Under the pieces are notes generated by a model. The model was not told the DNA's origin, did not search any database, and saw only the letters and a list, made by a program, of their open reading frames with translations. The translations under genes were made by a program, and so were the position numbers. From Psychrosphaera algicola (GTDB taxonomy: Bacteria; Pseudomonadota; Gammaproteobacteria; Enterobacterales; Alteromonadaceae): a stretch of DNA of 64,000 bases. Positions 39,042-47,443 of this stretch are shown here, one piece after another. Where the stretch lies: the NCBI RefSeq assembly GCF_028401425.1, contig NZ_JAQOMS010000002.1, positions 4,092,001 to 4,156,000 of the forward strand, in the 5' to 3' direction. Position 1 is the stretch's first letter. Each line of letters begins with the position of its first letter.

Positions 39042-40166
39042 TGTAACCCTCCCATAAAATCAGAATGTTAAAAATAGAGTTTTCCATTTAAAGTAACCCT
39101 AGATGGAGAACAACATGAAAAAATCGAGATTTACTGAAAGCCAAATATTTGCCATTTTAAAAGAAGGTGAATCTGGTGTGATGACGGTGCCGGACCTGTG
39201 CCGTAAACACAATGTAGGCCAAAGCACTTATTACAAGTGGAAAGCTAAATATGGTGGCATGGAGCAGTCAGAGCTTAAACGCATGAAGGAGCTTGAGGAA
39301 GAAAACGCCAAGCTCAAAAAAATGTTTGCCGATGTGAGTTTACAAAATGTGGCACTGAAGGACATCATTGAAAAAAGCTGTAAAGCCAGTGGAGCGCAAG
39401 GAATTGGCGCAGTATGCGGTAATTCATCATGGTCTTGGCGTTGTGCTGGCGTGTAATGCATTAGGAATAAGTCGTTGCACTTATTACTATCAGCCTAAGT
39501 TGGTTGATGATAGTGAAATTATCACGGCTGTCTCAAAGCTCGCTCAAAAGCACACTCGTTATGGGTTTCGTAAGATATTTAAACGGCTGCGTTATATGGG
39601 CCATGGGTGGAACCACAAGCGAGTCTATCGTATTTACTGCGGTCTTAAGTTGAACTTAAGGCGTAAAGGTAAAAGACGATTACCCACGCGTGAGCCTGAG
39701 CCGCTTACCGTTCCTGCACAGGCCAACGATTGCTGGTCAATGGACTTCATGAGCGACAGTCTGTACTCAGGAAAGTCGTTTCGGACGTTTAACGTCATTG
39801 ATGATTATAATCGCGAGTCACTCGCCATAGAAATTGATTCAAGTCTGCCAGCAGAGAGGATCATACGAGTGTTAGACCGCGTTGCTGAATATCGCGGCTA
39901 TCCTAAACGGCTCAGGCAGGACAACGGGCCTGAATTTATCTCTCATAAACTTGAGCTATGGGCCGAATTTCATGGCATCAAATTAGATTTTATAAAGCCA
40001 GGAAAGTCGACTCAAAACGCGTTTATTGAAAGATTTAATCGCACCTATAGAAATGAAGTCTTAGACTGTTATTTGTTTAACAGCTTGACGGAAGTACGAG
40101 AAATAACAGATAGTTGGATGGTCGAATACAATTATGATCGACCACATGAATCATTGAACGATCTAC
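39042..40166 (+). mobile_element. IS3-family element A (3' end missing)
   Basis: The left terminal inverted repeat tgtaaccctcccata starts at 39042. Two overlapping frames (orfA, orfB) follow, with orfB cut at its 3' end by insertion of element B at 40167. The matching right end (tatgggagggttaca) is not here, but solo copies of it occur at 42795-42911 and 50411-50527. The composition of orfA and orfB fits the IS407-like branch of IS3. Confidence 0.85.
39115..39456 (+). CDS. IS3-family transposase orfA (element A)
   Basis: 113 residues from ATG 39115. The N-terminal helix-turn-helix (KKSRFTESQIFAILKEGESG, TVPDLCRKHNVGQSTYYKWK) and leucine-zipper-like coiled coil (KRMKELEEENAKLKKMFADVS) are typical of IS3/IS407 orfA. 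It overlaps orfB. In this family the two are normally joined by -1 frameshifting, but no clear in-phase A_AAA_AAG site is visible here. Confidence 0.9.
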   Translation: MKKSRFTESQIFAILKEGESGVMTVPDLCRKHNVGQSTYYKWKAKYGGMEQSELKRMKELEEENAKLKKMFADVSLQNVALKDIIEKSCKASGAQGIGAVCGNSSWSWRCAGV

Positions 40167-40171
40167 TGTAG
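39368..40171 (+). CDS. IS3-family transposase orfB (element A), C-terminus truncated
   Basis: The DDE integrase domain (rve) is present: CWSMDFMSDSLYSGKSFRTFNVIDDYNRE has the first Asp, YPKRLRQDNGPEF the second, and IKPGKSTQNAFIERFNRTYRNEVLD the Glu. The last residues (HESLNDLL) run into the terminus of element B, so about a dozen C-terminal residues are replaced. The element is probably inactive in cis. Confidence 0.9.
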   Translation: MKKAVKPVERKELAQYAVIHHGLGVVLACNALGISRCTYYYQPKLVDDSEIITAVSKLAQKHTRYGFRKIFKRLRYMGHGWNHKRVYRIYCGLKLNLRRKGKRRLPTREPEPLTVPAQANDCWSMDFMSDSLYSGKSFRTFNVIDDYNRESLAIEIDSSLPAERIIRVLDRVAEYRGYPKRLRQDNGPEFISHKLELWAEFHGIKLDFIKPGKSTQNAFIERFNRTYRNEVLDCYLFNSLTEVREITDSWMVEYNYDRPHESLNDLL

Positions 40172-41011
40172 TGGTCTACTGTTTTTGGCCACGGTTTTAT
40201 AGTTTAGCCAGTATCTTCTCTCTGACTCATTTGGTGCCAAACCGCCATTATGCTGATGCGGCCTAACTTGACTGTAATAGCCAATAATATATTTCGTGAT
40301 ATCTATCTTGGCTTCATTAAAACTACGATAGCCTACCGTTGGAACCCATTCTGTCTTTAGACTTCTGAAAAATCGCTCCATCGGTGCGTTGTCCCAGCAA
40401 TTTCCGCGACGGCTCATGCTTTGTGTTATCTGGTAACGCCACAGCCTCTGCCTGAATTTACGGCTTGTGTAATGACTGCCTTGGTCACTGTGAAACATCA
40501 CGTTTTCAGGTCTGCCACGTAGCTCGTAAGCCATTGTTAGTGCTTTGACTGTTAAATCGCTATCAGGTGAGTGTGACATTGCCCACCCAACAGGTTTTCG
40601 AGCGAACAAATCAATCACGACCGCTAAATAGGCCCAACGATTTCCTGTCCATATGTACGTCACATCGCCGCACCAGACTTGATTGGGCGCAGTTACATCA
40701 AACTGACGTTCAAGCAAATTAGGTATTGCCACATGCTCCTTTGAGCCTTTCTTATAAACATGTTGTGGTATCTGACAACTCACTAAATTAAGCTTTTTCA
40801 TTAACTTAGTAGCCCGGTATCGACTCAACGTTACGTCACTTTCATCTTGTGTAATGATTTCACTGATTGTTCTGGCACCTGCGGAGCCACCGCTTAACTC
40901 ATGAGCATTCTCAACCTTCTTTAGTAATACTTGATGCTCGACTGACGGCGAATTATCTCGTTTCAGCCAATATTTAAAGCTGCTACGATTAACACCGAAG
41001 ACATCACACAA
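40163..41011 (-). CDS. IS3-family transposase orfB (element B)
   Basis: About 282 residues of DDE transposase. Motifs are WCGDVTYIWTGNRWAYLAVVIDLFARKPVGWAMS, FHSDQGSHYTS and SRRGNCWDNAPMERFFRSLKTE. The stop codon is supplied by flanking DNA four bases outside the inverted repeat, a small junction effect. It is expressed as an orfAB fusion through the -1 site at 41104-41110. Confidence 0.93.
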   Translation of the reverse strand: MCDVFGVNRSSFKYWLKRDNSPSVEHQVLLKKVENAHELSGGSAGARTISEIITQDESDVTLSRYRATKLMKKLNLVSCQIPQHVYKKGSKEHVAIPNLLERQFDVTAPNQVWCGDVTYIWTGNRWAYLAVVIDLFARKPVGWAMSHSPDSDLTVKALTMAYELRGRPENVMFHSDQGSHYTSRKFRQRLWRYQITQSMSRRGNCWDNAPMERFFRSLKTEWVPTVGYRSFNEAKIDITKYIIGYYSQVRPHQHNGGLAPNESERRYWLNYKTVAKNSRPLQ

Positions 41012-41058
41012 TATTTTTATTGGATACCTGACTTTATGGCTCTGATTGAGTTTTTCGA

Positions 41059-41370
41059 TTAATTCGAATTGTTCAGTGAGTCCGACATCAACAGAGCCGT
41101 AGCCTTTTTTAGAATTTCCTTTTCTAATTCAATGCGTTCAATTTTCTTTTCAAGCTCTCTTATCCTAAGCTGCTCGGGAGTCATGGGGGTTGCTTTAGGC
41201 GCTTTGCCTTGCCGTTCTTCTTTTAACTGTTTAACCCATTTACCAATCGTCGAATAACCCACATTCATGGCCTTAGCTGCTTCTTCATGGGTATAACCAT
41301 GATCGAGTACCAATTGTGCCGTTTCTAATCTAAATTCTGGGCTGAAATTTTTACGTGACTTCTTAGCCAT
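41059..41370 (-). CDS. IS3-family transposase orfA (element B)
   Basis: 103 residues from ATG 41370 with a good aggtgaag site. It has a helix-turn-helix (FSPEFRLETAQLVLDHGYTHEEAAKAMNVGYSTIGKWVKQL) and a coiled coil (EQLRIRELEKKIERIELEKEILKKATALLMSD), the standard orfA of the IS3 group. Confidence 0.93.
   Translation of the reverse strand: MAKKSRKNFSPEFRLETAQLVLDHGYTHEEAAKAMNVGYSTIGKWVKQLKEERQGKAPKATPMTPEQLRIRELEKKIERIELEKEILKKATALLMSDSLNNSN
41104..41110 (-). promoter_or_regulatory. Programmed -1 frameshift site A_AAA_AAG of element B
   Basis: In the orfA frame the codons are CTA AAA AAG. Slipping back one base after the heptamer enters the orfB frame exactly (first new codon GGC). This is the classical IS3-family signal that makes the OrfAB transposase. 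Confidence 0.85.
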
Positions 41371-41445
41371 TATCTTCACCTAATACTGCTATGATTCAAT
41401 CATAACATCCTCTAATTAGGTGGCCAAAATCACTATGCCACTACA

Positions 41446-41840
41446 GTTAGAAAATATAACCCACCATCCAGTTTCTGGGGGTAGGAAAGAAGGCTCTGAA
41501 AAAATTAGCGCCAATACCAATTCGTTGGTTGTTTAAAAAGAAGAAGAATTAGTTACAGATCTACAAGCAAAAACCGCTTTCCACTTGGTATGAAAGAGGC
41601 AATTAATTATTTGACTTACATAAATGTCACTCTAATCCACCTTTAGGATATCGGCAATAAAGCCAATTTAAACTCATCTTTGTCCATTTTTGACTCTGAC
41701 TCGCCGTTTACTATCACAATTCAAGGAGGAAATTATTTTTCATTAGCTCGACCCTAGTTCGGGGTTTTAACCCCTGTGGTGTGTAAATAACATACCCACC
41801 TATATAGGGGGGTAATTGGAATTGAATTGGGGGAGATATT
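41446..41840. other. Intergenic region with a palindromic operator-like site
   Basis: No gene is seen. Near the right end lie ggggttttaacccc (41761-41774), a small hairpin, and a 20-bp near-perfect palindrome (41794-41813, nine of ten pairs matched) ending 27 bp before the start of the next gene. The latter is placed like an autoregulatory operator. Confidence 0.5.
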
Positions 41841-42056
41841 ATGGCAAATTCTGGAGAAGTCGATAAGTTATTTAATGCATACGGTAATTTTGTAAGTAGT
41901 ACGTCAGATAAAATTATGAAACTAGCTGAAAATAGGTTTTACCTAGCGTCCTCAACACAAAATCAAGTAGGGTTTAAATTTGCTGTGATTGATGTAAGTA
42001 AGGCTAGGTGTGATGATTTTTCTAATTGGCTCCATACATTAACCAACGATATGTAG
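41841..42056 (+). CDS. Small hypothetical protein
   Basis: 71 residues with a strong gggggag binding site 8 bases upstream. I do not recognise it. It is soluble, with mixed helix and strand (VDKLFNAYGNFVSSTSDKIMKLAENRFYLAS, FKFAVIDVSKARC). The gene is 39 bp upstream of the UDG-like gene on the same strand, so the two probably form a bicistronic unit behind the palindromic site. Confidence 0.5.
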   Translation: MANSGEVDKLFNAYGNFVSSTSDKIMKLAENRFYLASSTQNQVGFKFAVIDVSKARCDDFSNWLHTLTNDM

Positions 42057-42095
42057 TGGTCAAGTTAAATTTAATTTTAAATAAAAGGACAACCT

Positions 42096-42725
42096 ATGAA
42101 CAATGTATTTTTTAGACCTTGGGTAGGAAACCGTTACGGAAAAGTTGATTCGGTTTTTAGCAAAAAGATTTTAATTCTTGGTGATTCACACTATACAGAT
42201 GAATCAGAAGTTACAGAGTTACTTGCAAATAAACAGCAATCAAGCGATTTTACAACAGGGGTAATGAATGACTACTTGAGTGAGGATGTAAAAGGTAATT
42301 GGAAATCTACTTTTACAAAGTTTATGAATAGTTTCGTTCAAGGCACAAGCCATGAAGAGTTTAGTCGAGAAGAGTTATGGGGTTCTGTAGCATTCTATAA
42401 TTATTTGCAAATACCAGCAGGAACAAAGCCAAGACTCACACAACATTATGACTATACCAAAGAGACCGATAGGAAAGCCTTCTTGGAAGTTATTGGAGAG
42501 CTTGAGCCAGATGTAATAATAAGTTGGGGAAATAAGGCTTGGGATGCGATGCCTGAAGATTTTGGATTTGGAAATTATGTTGCTAATAAAAAGTTTAGTG
42601 ACTTCTACCATACGTACCCGTTTAAAGAAAACAGGTTAAAAGTGCTAGGAATAAATCACCCTTCAAGTGCTTATAAATCATCTTACTGGTCAGGCGTATT
42701 TACTGAAACTCAAATTAATGCCTAA
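42096..42725 (+). CDS. Uracil-DNA-glycosylase-fold-like hypothetical protein
   Basis: 209 residues. KKILILGDSHY near the start and VLGINHPSSAYKSSYWSG near the end sit where UDG-superfamily proteins keep their GE(A/P)PG-type and HPSP-type active-site motifs, and DVIISWGNKAWDAMP between them fits the core strand. The putative catalytic residues differ from true UDGs, so the activity is uncertain and could be nucleic-acid or nucleotide binding. The island setting suggests a defence or nucleotide-related role; that is inference. Confidence 0.5.
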   Translation: MNNVFFRPWVGNRYGKVDSVFSKKILILGDSHYTDESEVTELLANKQQSSDFTTGVMNDYLSEDVKGNWKSTFTKFMNSFVQGTSHEEFSREELWGSVAFYNYLQIPAGTKPRLTQHYDYTKETDRKAFLEVIGELEPDVIISWGNKAWDAMPEDFGFGNYVANKKFSDFYHTYPFKENRLKVLGINHPSSAYKSSYWSGVFTETQINA

Positions 42726-42794
42726 TTTAGCCTGAAATAGCTTAGATTTGAGCTGACAGTTATCTGTTTTAATCGGTGACTGTCAGTTAAAGTT

Positions 42795-42911
42795 TACTGA
42801 GTAACCATCGGCTTGAAAGCTTTGCCGTTCTGTAACAACACTTCAAGTTTTGAAGCGCTGTGCCGTTAGGAAGACTCGCCTAATATTTGATCTAGATATG
42901 GGAGGGTTACA
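42795..42911 (+). repeat. Solo right end of IS element A, copy 1 (117 bp)
   Basis: Ends with tatgggagggttaca, the exact inverted complement of the left terminus of element A. Nearly identical, same orientation, to 50411-50527. The two bracket the viperin/kinase module. The frame at 42850-43299 across it is not a gene. Confidence 0.8.
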
Positions 42912-43043
42912 GTTCGACGGTCAGTTGTTGGCACAAAACTATTATTCGACTGTTACAGTCCAGTTAGGGCGCATCAACATAACGGCGGTTTGGCCCGGTA
43001 ATCCTCCCGGCCAAAAACTGTTGACCACTGCAGTTCAATCTAA

Positions 43044-43070
43044 AAAGAGAGATACAGTGTATCTCTCTTT
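43044..43070 (-). terminator. Terminator of the viperin operon
   Basis: aaagagagatac and gtatctctcttt pair perfectly around three bases, directly after the last gene (stop at 43074). On the minus strand it is followed by TTTTT. Confidence 0.88.
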
Positions 43071-43073
43071 ATT

Positions 43074-44381
43074 TTATTTCCCGCAGCAATTTTTATACTT
43101 TAAATTAGAATGGCAAAAACAAGGTTCATTTCGTCCTAATTTAGCTGTTTTAGCACAAGACTTTTGTGCCCCTATTTTTACTTTGTCACTTTTAATTTGG
43201 TCTAGTAATCCAGAAAATAGCTTACGTAATTTCAAGTACTTTTCATCAAGGAAAGAAGCGGCATCTAAGTTACCATTGGCAATTGCATGGTATAAGTAAT
43301 TTTGAGCTAGTTCATCATCTTTATTAACTAATTCTCCTCGGTGGTATAACTTACCAAGTTCAAACATTGATTGATTACAACCTAGCAGTACTGCTTCTTG
43401 AAAACTCTCAACGGCTTTATTGCTATTAATTGGGCAAGCTTTGCCTGAAGAATATAAAACACCTAACTTTTGAAATAAAAAGACTGTATTCTCAGCTTTT
43501 TTATGGGTAAGGTATTTATGTGCCTTTTTATAGTCTTCAGTTAAGTAATGGCACCAACCTAAATAAGCGTAAGCAGCGTAAAAGCCTCTTTTTGCTAATG
43601 CGTTTAGTAATATTGTTATCTCAGTAATATGTAGGTTATCTACTTTATTGTTGAAACATAAAAGAGCATATTTGAATAAAATTTGATGACTTGCCTGAGC
43701 AATCGTTATTTGTTTATCGCCAGAATTAATAACATCAGTTACCGTTTTCTTTGAGCAAAGTTGAAAAGCGCTTTTATAAGACTCAGCAGCAAATGAATGC
43801 ATAGCCTGCGCGCGCACAGTGAAAGATTTATCTTCTAACGCTTGGCTTTCAAAAGCTTCACCCATTTTTTCGTAGAAAATACCTAAACTTAAATACTTTT
43901 TGTGATCACAAGAGTTTAAACTGTTAAACCATAAATCTTTGTGCTCTTGACCTCCCTCGTTTATTAACTCGTATTTAGGTATCCGCTCACCAAGCCCTAA
44001 GCTCAGATAAGCGCTTTCCAGTAAGTTTAATACTTTTGTTCTTGAGGCTAGCGCCTTATCCAGCAATTCTTGGTTGCTTAGCGCTTTATCATGAACTCCA
44101 TCATTTGTTAACTCTCTAACGTTATGAAAAAGTTCCCTATCTGCACCATGAATAGCGTTAATATTTGCTAGTTCATTTATTTGCTCACATAAATTTTTGC
44201 TTGTGAATTTATAGCTATGGCGTTGTTCATATAGCAGACACAACGTCTCTAATACCTTACGAAATTTAAACAAACTAACATCAGGGTTCACATTCATTAG
44301 TAATAGTGCATTTTTGTAATCTGATGCGATGGATTCTTTAAACAAGGCAGCAAATTGTTGATCGTTATTTATAGTACTCAT
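43074..44381 (-). CDS. Sel1/TPR-repeat protein with a C-terminal SEC-C zinc motif
   Basis: 435 residues in three parts. Residues 1-130 resemble a DUF4145-like helical module (DVSLFKFRKVLETLCLLYEQRHSYKF, RELFHNVRELTNDGVHD), often found in defence proteins. The middle is Sel1/TPR-like repeats (YAAYAYLGWCHYLTEDYKKAHKYL, AVESFQEAVLLGCNQSMFELGKLYHRGE). The end (LGRNEPCFCHSNLKYKNCCGK) is a SEC-C metal-binding motif. Its ATG overlaps the viperin stop (ATGA), so it is coupled to it. It is plausibly an accessory or regulator of the viperin gene; I know of no such assignment. Confidence 0.75.
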   Translation of the reverse strand: MSTINNDQQFAALFKESIASDYKNALLLMNVNPDVSLFKFRKVLETLCLLYEQRHSYKFTSKNLCEQINELANINAIHGADRELFHNVRELTNDGVHDKALSNQELLDKALASRTKVLNLLESAYLSLGLGERIPKYELINEGGQEHKDLWFNSLNSCDHKKYLSLGIFYEKMGEAFESQALEDKSFTVRAQAMHSFAAESYKSAFQLCSKKTVTDVINSGDKQITIAQASHQILFKYALLCFNNKVDNLHITEITILLNALAKRGFYAAYAYLGWCHYLTEDYKKAHKYLTHKKAENTVFLFQKLGVLYSSGKACPINSNKAVESFQEAVLLGCNQSMFELGKLYHRGELVNKDDELAQNYLYHAIANGNLDAASFLDEKYLKLRKLFSGLLDQIKSDKVKIGAQKSCAKTAKLGRNEPCFCHSNLKYKNCCGK

Positions 44382-45345
44382 GCTACTGCTCCCGATTTTA
44401 ACGCGACATTATTTTGTTTATTTTTAAGCTGATACTCACTATTACTAATAAGGCTGATTGTATTATCCTTTTTGTATCGACTGGCAAATGTCTCCCAATT
44501 TATTTCACAGATTTCTAACGCTTGCTCTACACTTACATCTAAAATTAAATCACCATAAACGTATCCATTTTGATTTGAGCTATTTTGATAAAAACGTCCT
44601 TGAGGATTAATCATTAAATAAGAATTTGTCATCGCTTCGTTATCTTCTGCCACCATGACTTCTTTTAATGAAGCATGGCGTTTTACAAACCCAGAAAACT
44701 GCTCATCAGACACTAATAAGTTGTCATTTAATACTGGCAACACCTGAAAACCTTCCATTTTTCGGGTTTTATTTTTGTTATTAGCTGCTCAAATGATTCT
44801 TGGTAATTAAGGCTATTAACAACGGTGTTTACTTTTATTATGATGGATGGGTTAACGTTACGAAGCTGTGCAACCGCTTTAATTAAATCGTGACGTCCAA
44901 AAGATTCATCTTTACGATCTATTCGACCAATATTTTTACGTGCAATTAAAGATTGGCTGTCAAAGCTGATCCCTATCATTGAAAACATAGCGCCATAGTT
45001 GTTTATGAAAGAGTCTGTTAGGTAATGGCCATTAGTAATTAGTGATAAATTAAAGCCTAGCGACTTTGTTTTTATGATTAACTTTGCAAAACGTTTTTTA
45101 AGAATTAACGGCTCCCCACCTGCAAAATTGATACGCACACTTTTGTAAGGGAAAACTGCTTTTACATGGTTGGTATTATCGTCAAAAAAGTAATTAGCTA
45201 ACTTTTCAAGCATTAACTCTGCGTCTTGGCCATTAGCGTGTATTTCATTAGGGCGGTCCCATTTTGCGTAGCAAAATTTGCATGAGTAATTACATACTTC
45301 TGTAACATGATAATTAATAACTAATTCATCAATAGTCTTATTCAT
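44378..45345 (-). CDS. Prokaryotic viperin (radical SAM, ddhNTP synthase family) (frameshifted)
   Basis: About 322 residues. The start (VINYHVTEVCNYSCKFCYAKW) has the viperin form of the CxxxCxxC cluster motif (C18, C22, C25). SVRINFAGGEPL, IGISFDS, NIGR, IKVNTVVNSLN and PEKWKVF follow human viperin segment by segment. Near 44750 one T is missing from a T-run; the restored frame (KVFQVLPVL) leads to MTNSYLMINPQGRFYQN, the C-terminal nucleotide-binding region unique to viperins. These enzymes make 3'-deoxy-3',4'-didehydro-nucleotides that stop viral RNA synthesis. It is coupled to the downstream Sel1/SEC-C gene, with a kinase gene upstream. Confidence 0.93.
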
Positions 45346-45450
45346 GTGAACCTCCTAACACAAGGCTCAATAATGTTGTTTTGATAGCTGAATCAGCTAA
45401 TGTAAGTTCATTGGTTTCATTGAGTAATGAAAAAGAATTAAATGGTGCAT
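45338..45450 (-). other. Possible 37-residue leader ORF overlapping the viperin start
   Basis: The ATG that ends leader copy B (45450) opens a short frame. As written it stops after 17 codons. With one extra G it would read MAPFNSFSLLNETNELTLAD... ending SLVLGGSHE, and its stop would overlap the viperin ATG by several bases. This could be a coupled leader peptide or a decayed gene 5' end; evidence is thin. Confidence 0.3.
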
Positions 45451-45519
45451 TATAATCTCCTAATATCACCGCAGAGTACGGTGACTTCAGGAGCCAGTAT
45501 CAAACTGTGAAATTCACAA
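45448..45519 (-). promoter_or_regulatory. 72-nt leader element, copy B (upstream of viperin)
   Basis: Identical at most positions to 46677-46748. Reading on the minus strand: ttgtgaattt, gtttgatactggctcctgaa, a hairpin gtcacc...ggtgat with a nine-base variable loop, then attaggagattataATG. It includes the ribosome binding site and start codon, and the loop is where the two copies differ. Confidence 0.75.
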
Positions 45520-46074
45520 AAAGAGAAATAACAAATTATTTCACCCTAAATTCGCACAAACGTTTAATTTTTTAGATTAGATAGTCAGTTGCTATAATCC
45601 GCCACCTTCTCGCAAAAATTTGCAAGTGGAATGTATACCACTTACCAGTTAAGAAACGGTATCAGATTTACCCTTTGTTTACTGCAAAGTCGATACCGCA
45701 CTAAATTAAAGCGACTGAACGAAATATGAGGTTGGGCGGTATTACCGTTAATATAGAAAATAAAACAATTACAAAGTAGTAAGTCTATTAAATGGTAAGT
45801 TGTCTTTAAGGAGGAATGTATTATAGACGAGCAACGCTAAAGAATTAATTAGTGGGAAACTAATTTGAGCAGAGAAAGATCTAGTTCAAGTCTGACCTTA
45901 GTACCTTTCATGAATTATGCACGGTAAAACCAAAGAATTAAGTGGCTTCACGAGTCATTTTTGTACATTCTTCATTCTACTTTTTCTGTTTAATATATAC
46001 GTTTATGCCTCAAAAAAGGGGATTGTGAATCCAATAAATTTACTCATTTCTCCCCTTAATTAATAACCCTATTT
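45520..46074. other. Non-coding stretch between the kinase gene and the viperin leader
   Basis: About 550 bp with no acceptable frame on either strand. A cggtatc...gataccg inverted repeat (arms near 45656 and 45692) is present. It must hold the viperin promoter if the leader is not transcribed from the kinase gene. I see nothing else definable. Confidence 0.4.
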
Positions 46075-46679
46075 TTAGTTGTAACCGCCAGAAATGACGC
46101 GTTCAACTTCACCTTTCATTAGTTGATAATTTTCTGCTATCGAGCGACCACACTTTTGTGATGTATCAATCTCTACAATTGGAATATTAAACCATTGGAA
46201 AATCTTTTTATAAGCTGTTTCTACACAGTTATTTTGCGTCACGGCATCTCCATACCACTGAATACAACCTCCTCTAGCCTCAATTCTACTGTTTATCGTT
46301 TCTGCGTCGGCCTTAACAAAAACAATGACTTCTGGAAGATGGATGTTTTGAGTAATGCTAAGTGTATCAAAAATATTCTTAACGAGTTCTTCTCCAAGCA
46401 TAATTGTCTGATACGCTAAAGTTGAAAAAATATACCTGTCAACTATAACATTTTCAGACTTTAATGCTGTTGAGACAGCATGACTTCTCAAAAAGTTATT
46501 TAGTAAAAAAACAGAAAAGCACTCTCTTTCGACTCATAGGTATCAATGACTTTTCTCAGCTCCAGTGCTTCTTCAATTACAGCTGAATGAACAACCGAGT
46601 TTTTTTCTTTTGCGTAGAGAGAGCTTAGTGTTGTTTTTCCGCAGGCATCAAGCCCTTCAAAAGCGATAAATTTATTCAT
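46075..46679 (-). CDS. Thymidylate-kinase-like nucleotide kinase (frameshifted)
   Basis: About 200 residues. The N-terminal P-loop MNKFIAFEGLDACGKTTLSSL matches the TMK motif (FEGLDGAGKTT), and the second frame has NVIVDRYIFSTLAYQTIM, the TMK DRY...S...AYQ motif, and VIVFVKADAETINSRI (lid region). The break near 46498 is one T missing from a T-run: restoring it gives FLFFLLNNFLRSHAVS. Nucleotide kinases commonly accompany prokaryotic viperins, where they are thought to feed or process the modified nucleotide. It carries the same 72-nt leader as the viperin locus, which strengthens the link. Confidence 0.85.
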
Positions 46680-46748
46680 TATAATCTCCTAATGTCACCG
46701 CAGTAGGTGGTGACTTCAGGAGCCAGTATCAAACTGTTAAATTCACAA
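46677..46748 (-). promoter_or_regulatory. 72-nt leader element, copy A (upstream of the kinase)
   Basis: Runs from just after the preceding gene to the kinase ATG (46679). The conserved hairpin gtcacc/ggtgac and the flanking agg just before the start codon put the ribosome binding site (taggaga) next to the stem, so a structural control of translation is possible. Confidence 0.75.
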
Positions 46749-46770
46749 TAAAGGGGAGAAAGTAAACATT

Positions 46771-47442
46771 TTAATATTTATTGAGCAATAAGCTATATTC
46801 TTCGTATTCTGCTTTTTTAGCGTTGTATAAATTTACAAGCCATTGGCCTTGTTCGTTAATAAAAGCATCTGGATTGTCAGTAATTAGTTTACCTAAAACA
46901 CCAAATTCGCCTTCTAACACGGCTTTTAGTGCTAAATCAGAAGGGCTCGATTGCGTATCAAATTCAATAGAATTAGCAATCATCTCCAATGAGCTATATT
47001 GACCTTCATTAAAAGGATATGGGATTTCATCTTGTGACCAATCTATATTTTCGGCTGATAGAAAAAGCCTTAAGTCACCAATACGCTTATCAAGTGCTTG
47101 AAATAGTAACTTTTTAGCCTTCCACTCCTTGGCAAATTGCTCAAAACTTTCAGTATTGATTTTTTCTCCATTGAGCCAATTTACAACTGATTTTTTATCT
47201 TCAAATAACGTATCTAGAATAACCAGATTACGAATAAATATATGATTTCCGGCCTTGATGGGCTTGGGCACATAATCGACTGACTCAGATTTTATATCTA
47301 CCTCATCGAGTAGTTTAGCTTTGAGTTTTTTGTCTTTAACGTAATAGTTTAAACGACTCCTTAAACGCTCTGGTAATAAGTTGCGGTCAATTCCTAAAGC
47401 TTGGCAAGCAACTGCTGCAATACTTTTGTTTTTACTGGTCAT
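46771..47442 (-). CDS. Hypothetical protein of the kinase-viperin region
   Basis: 223 residues from ATG 47442, one base after the previous stop. I recognise no family. It is soluble, acidic and helical (KSIAAVACQALGIDRNLLPERLRSRLNYYVKDKKLKAKLLDE, FAKEWKAKKLLFQALDKRIGDLRLFLSAENIDW). It is the third gene of an apparent operon with a membrane protein and a secreted cysteine-rich protein. The kinase starts 90 bp further on behind leader A. Confidence 0.6.
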   Translation of the reverse strand: MTSKNKSIAAVACQALGIDRNLLPERLRSRLNYYVKDKKLKAKLLDEVDIKSESVDYVPKPIKAGNHIFIRNLVILDTLFEDKKSVVNWLNGEKINTESFEQFAKEWKAKKLLFQALDKRIGDLRLFLSAENIDWSQDEIPYPFNEGQYSSLEMIANSIEFDTQSSPSDLALKAVLEGEFGVLGKLITDNPDAFINEQGQWLVNLYNAKKAEYEEYSLLLNKY

Positions 47443-47443
47443 G

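Larger units (their letters stand above)
40167..41445 (-). mobile_element. Complete IS3-family element B (1279 bp)
   Basis: Imperfect terminal inverted repeats start TGTAGTGG at both ends (40167 and, on the other strand, 41445) and match over about 26 bp, including TTTTGGCCAC. Inside are orfA and orfB on the minus strand with a slippery A_AAA_AAG. It sits inside the 3' end of element A. I see no clear target duplication at the junctions. A 47-bp piece of its orfB end recurs at 56509-56555. Confidence 0.92.

Noticed and set aside
42850..43299. 149-codon open frame
   Set aside because: It runs from an IS right end, through a terminator, into the antisense of the Sel1/SEC-C gene.
44378..45345. 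Peptide-modifying radical SAM enzyme instead of viperin
   Set aside because: The segments after the cluster (GISFDS, KVNTVVNS, WKVF, MTNSYLMI) follow viperin throughout and no SPASM domain is present.
45520..46074. Retron or ncRNA gene between kinase and viperin
   Set aside because: No reverse transcriptase nearby and only one weak inverted repeat.
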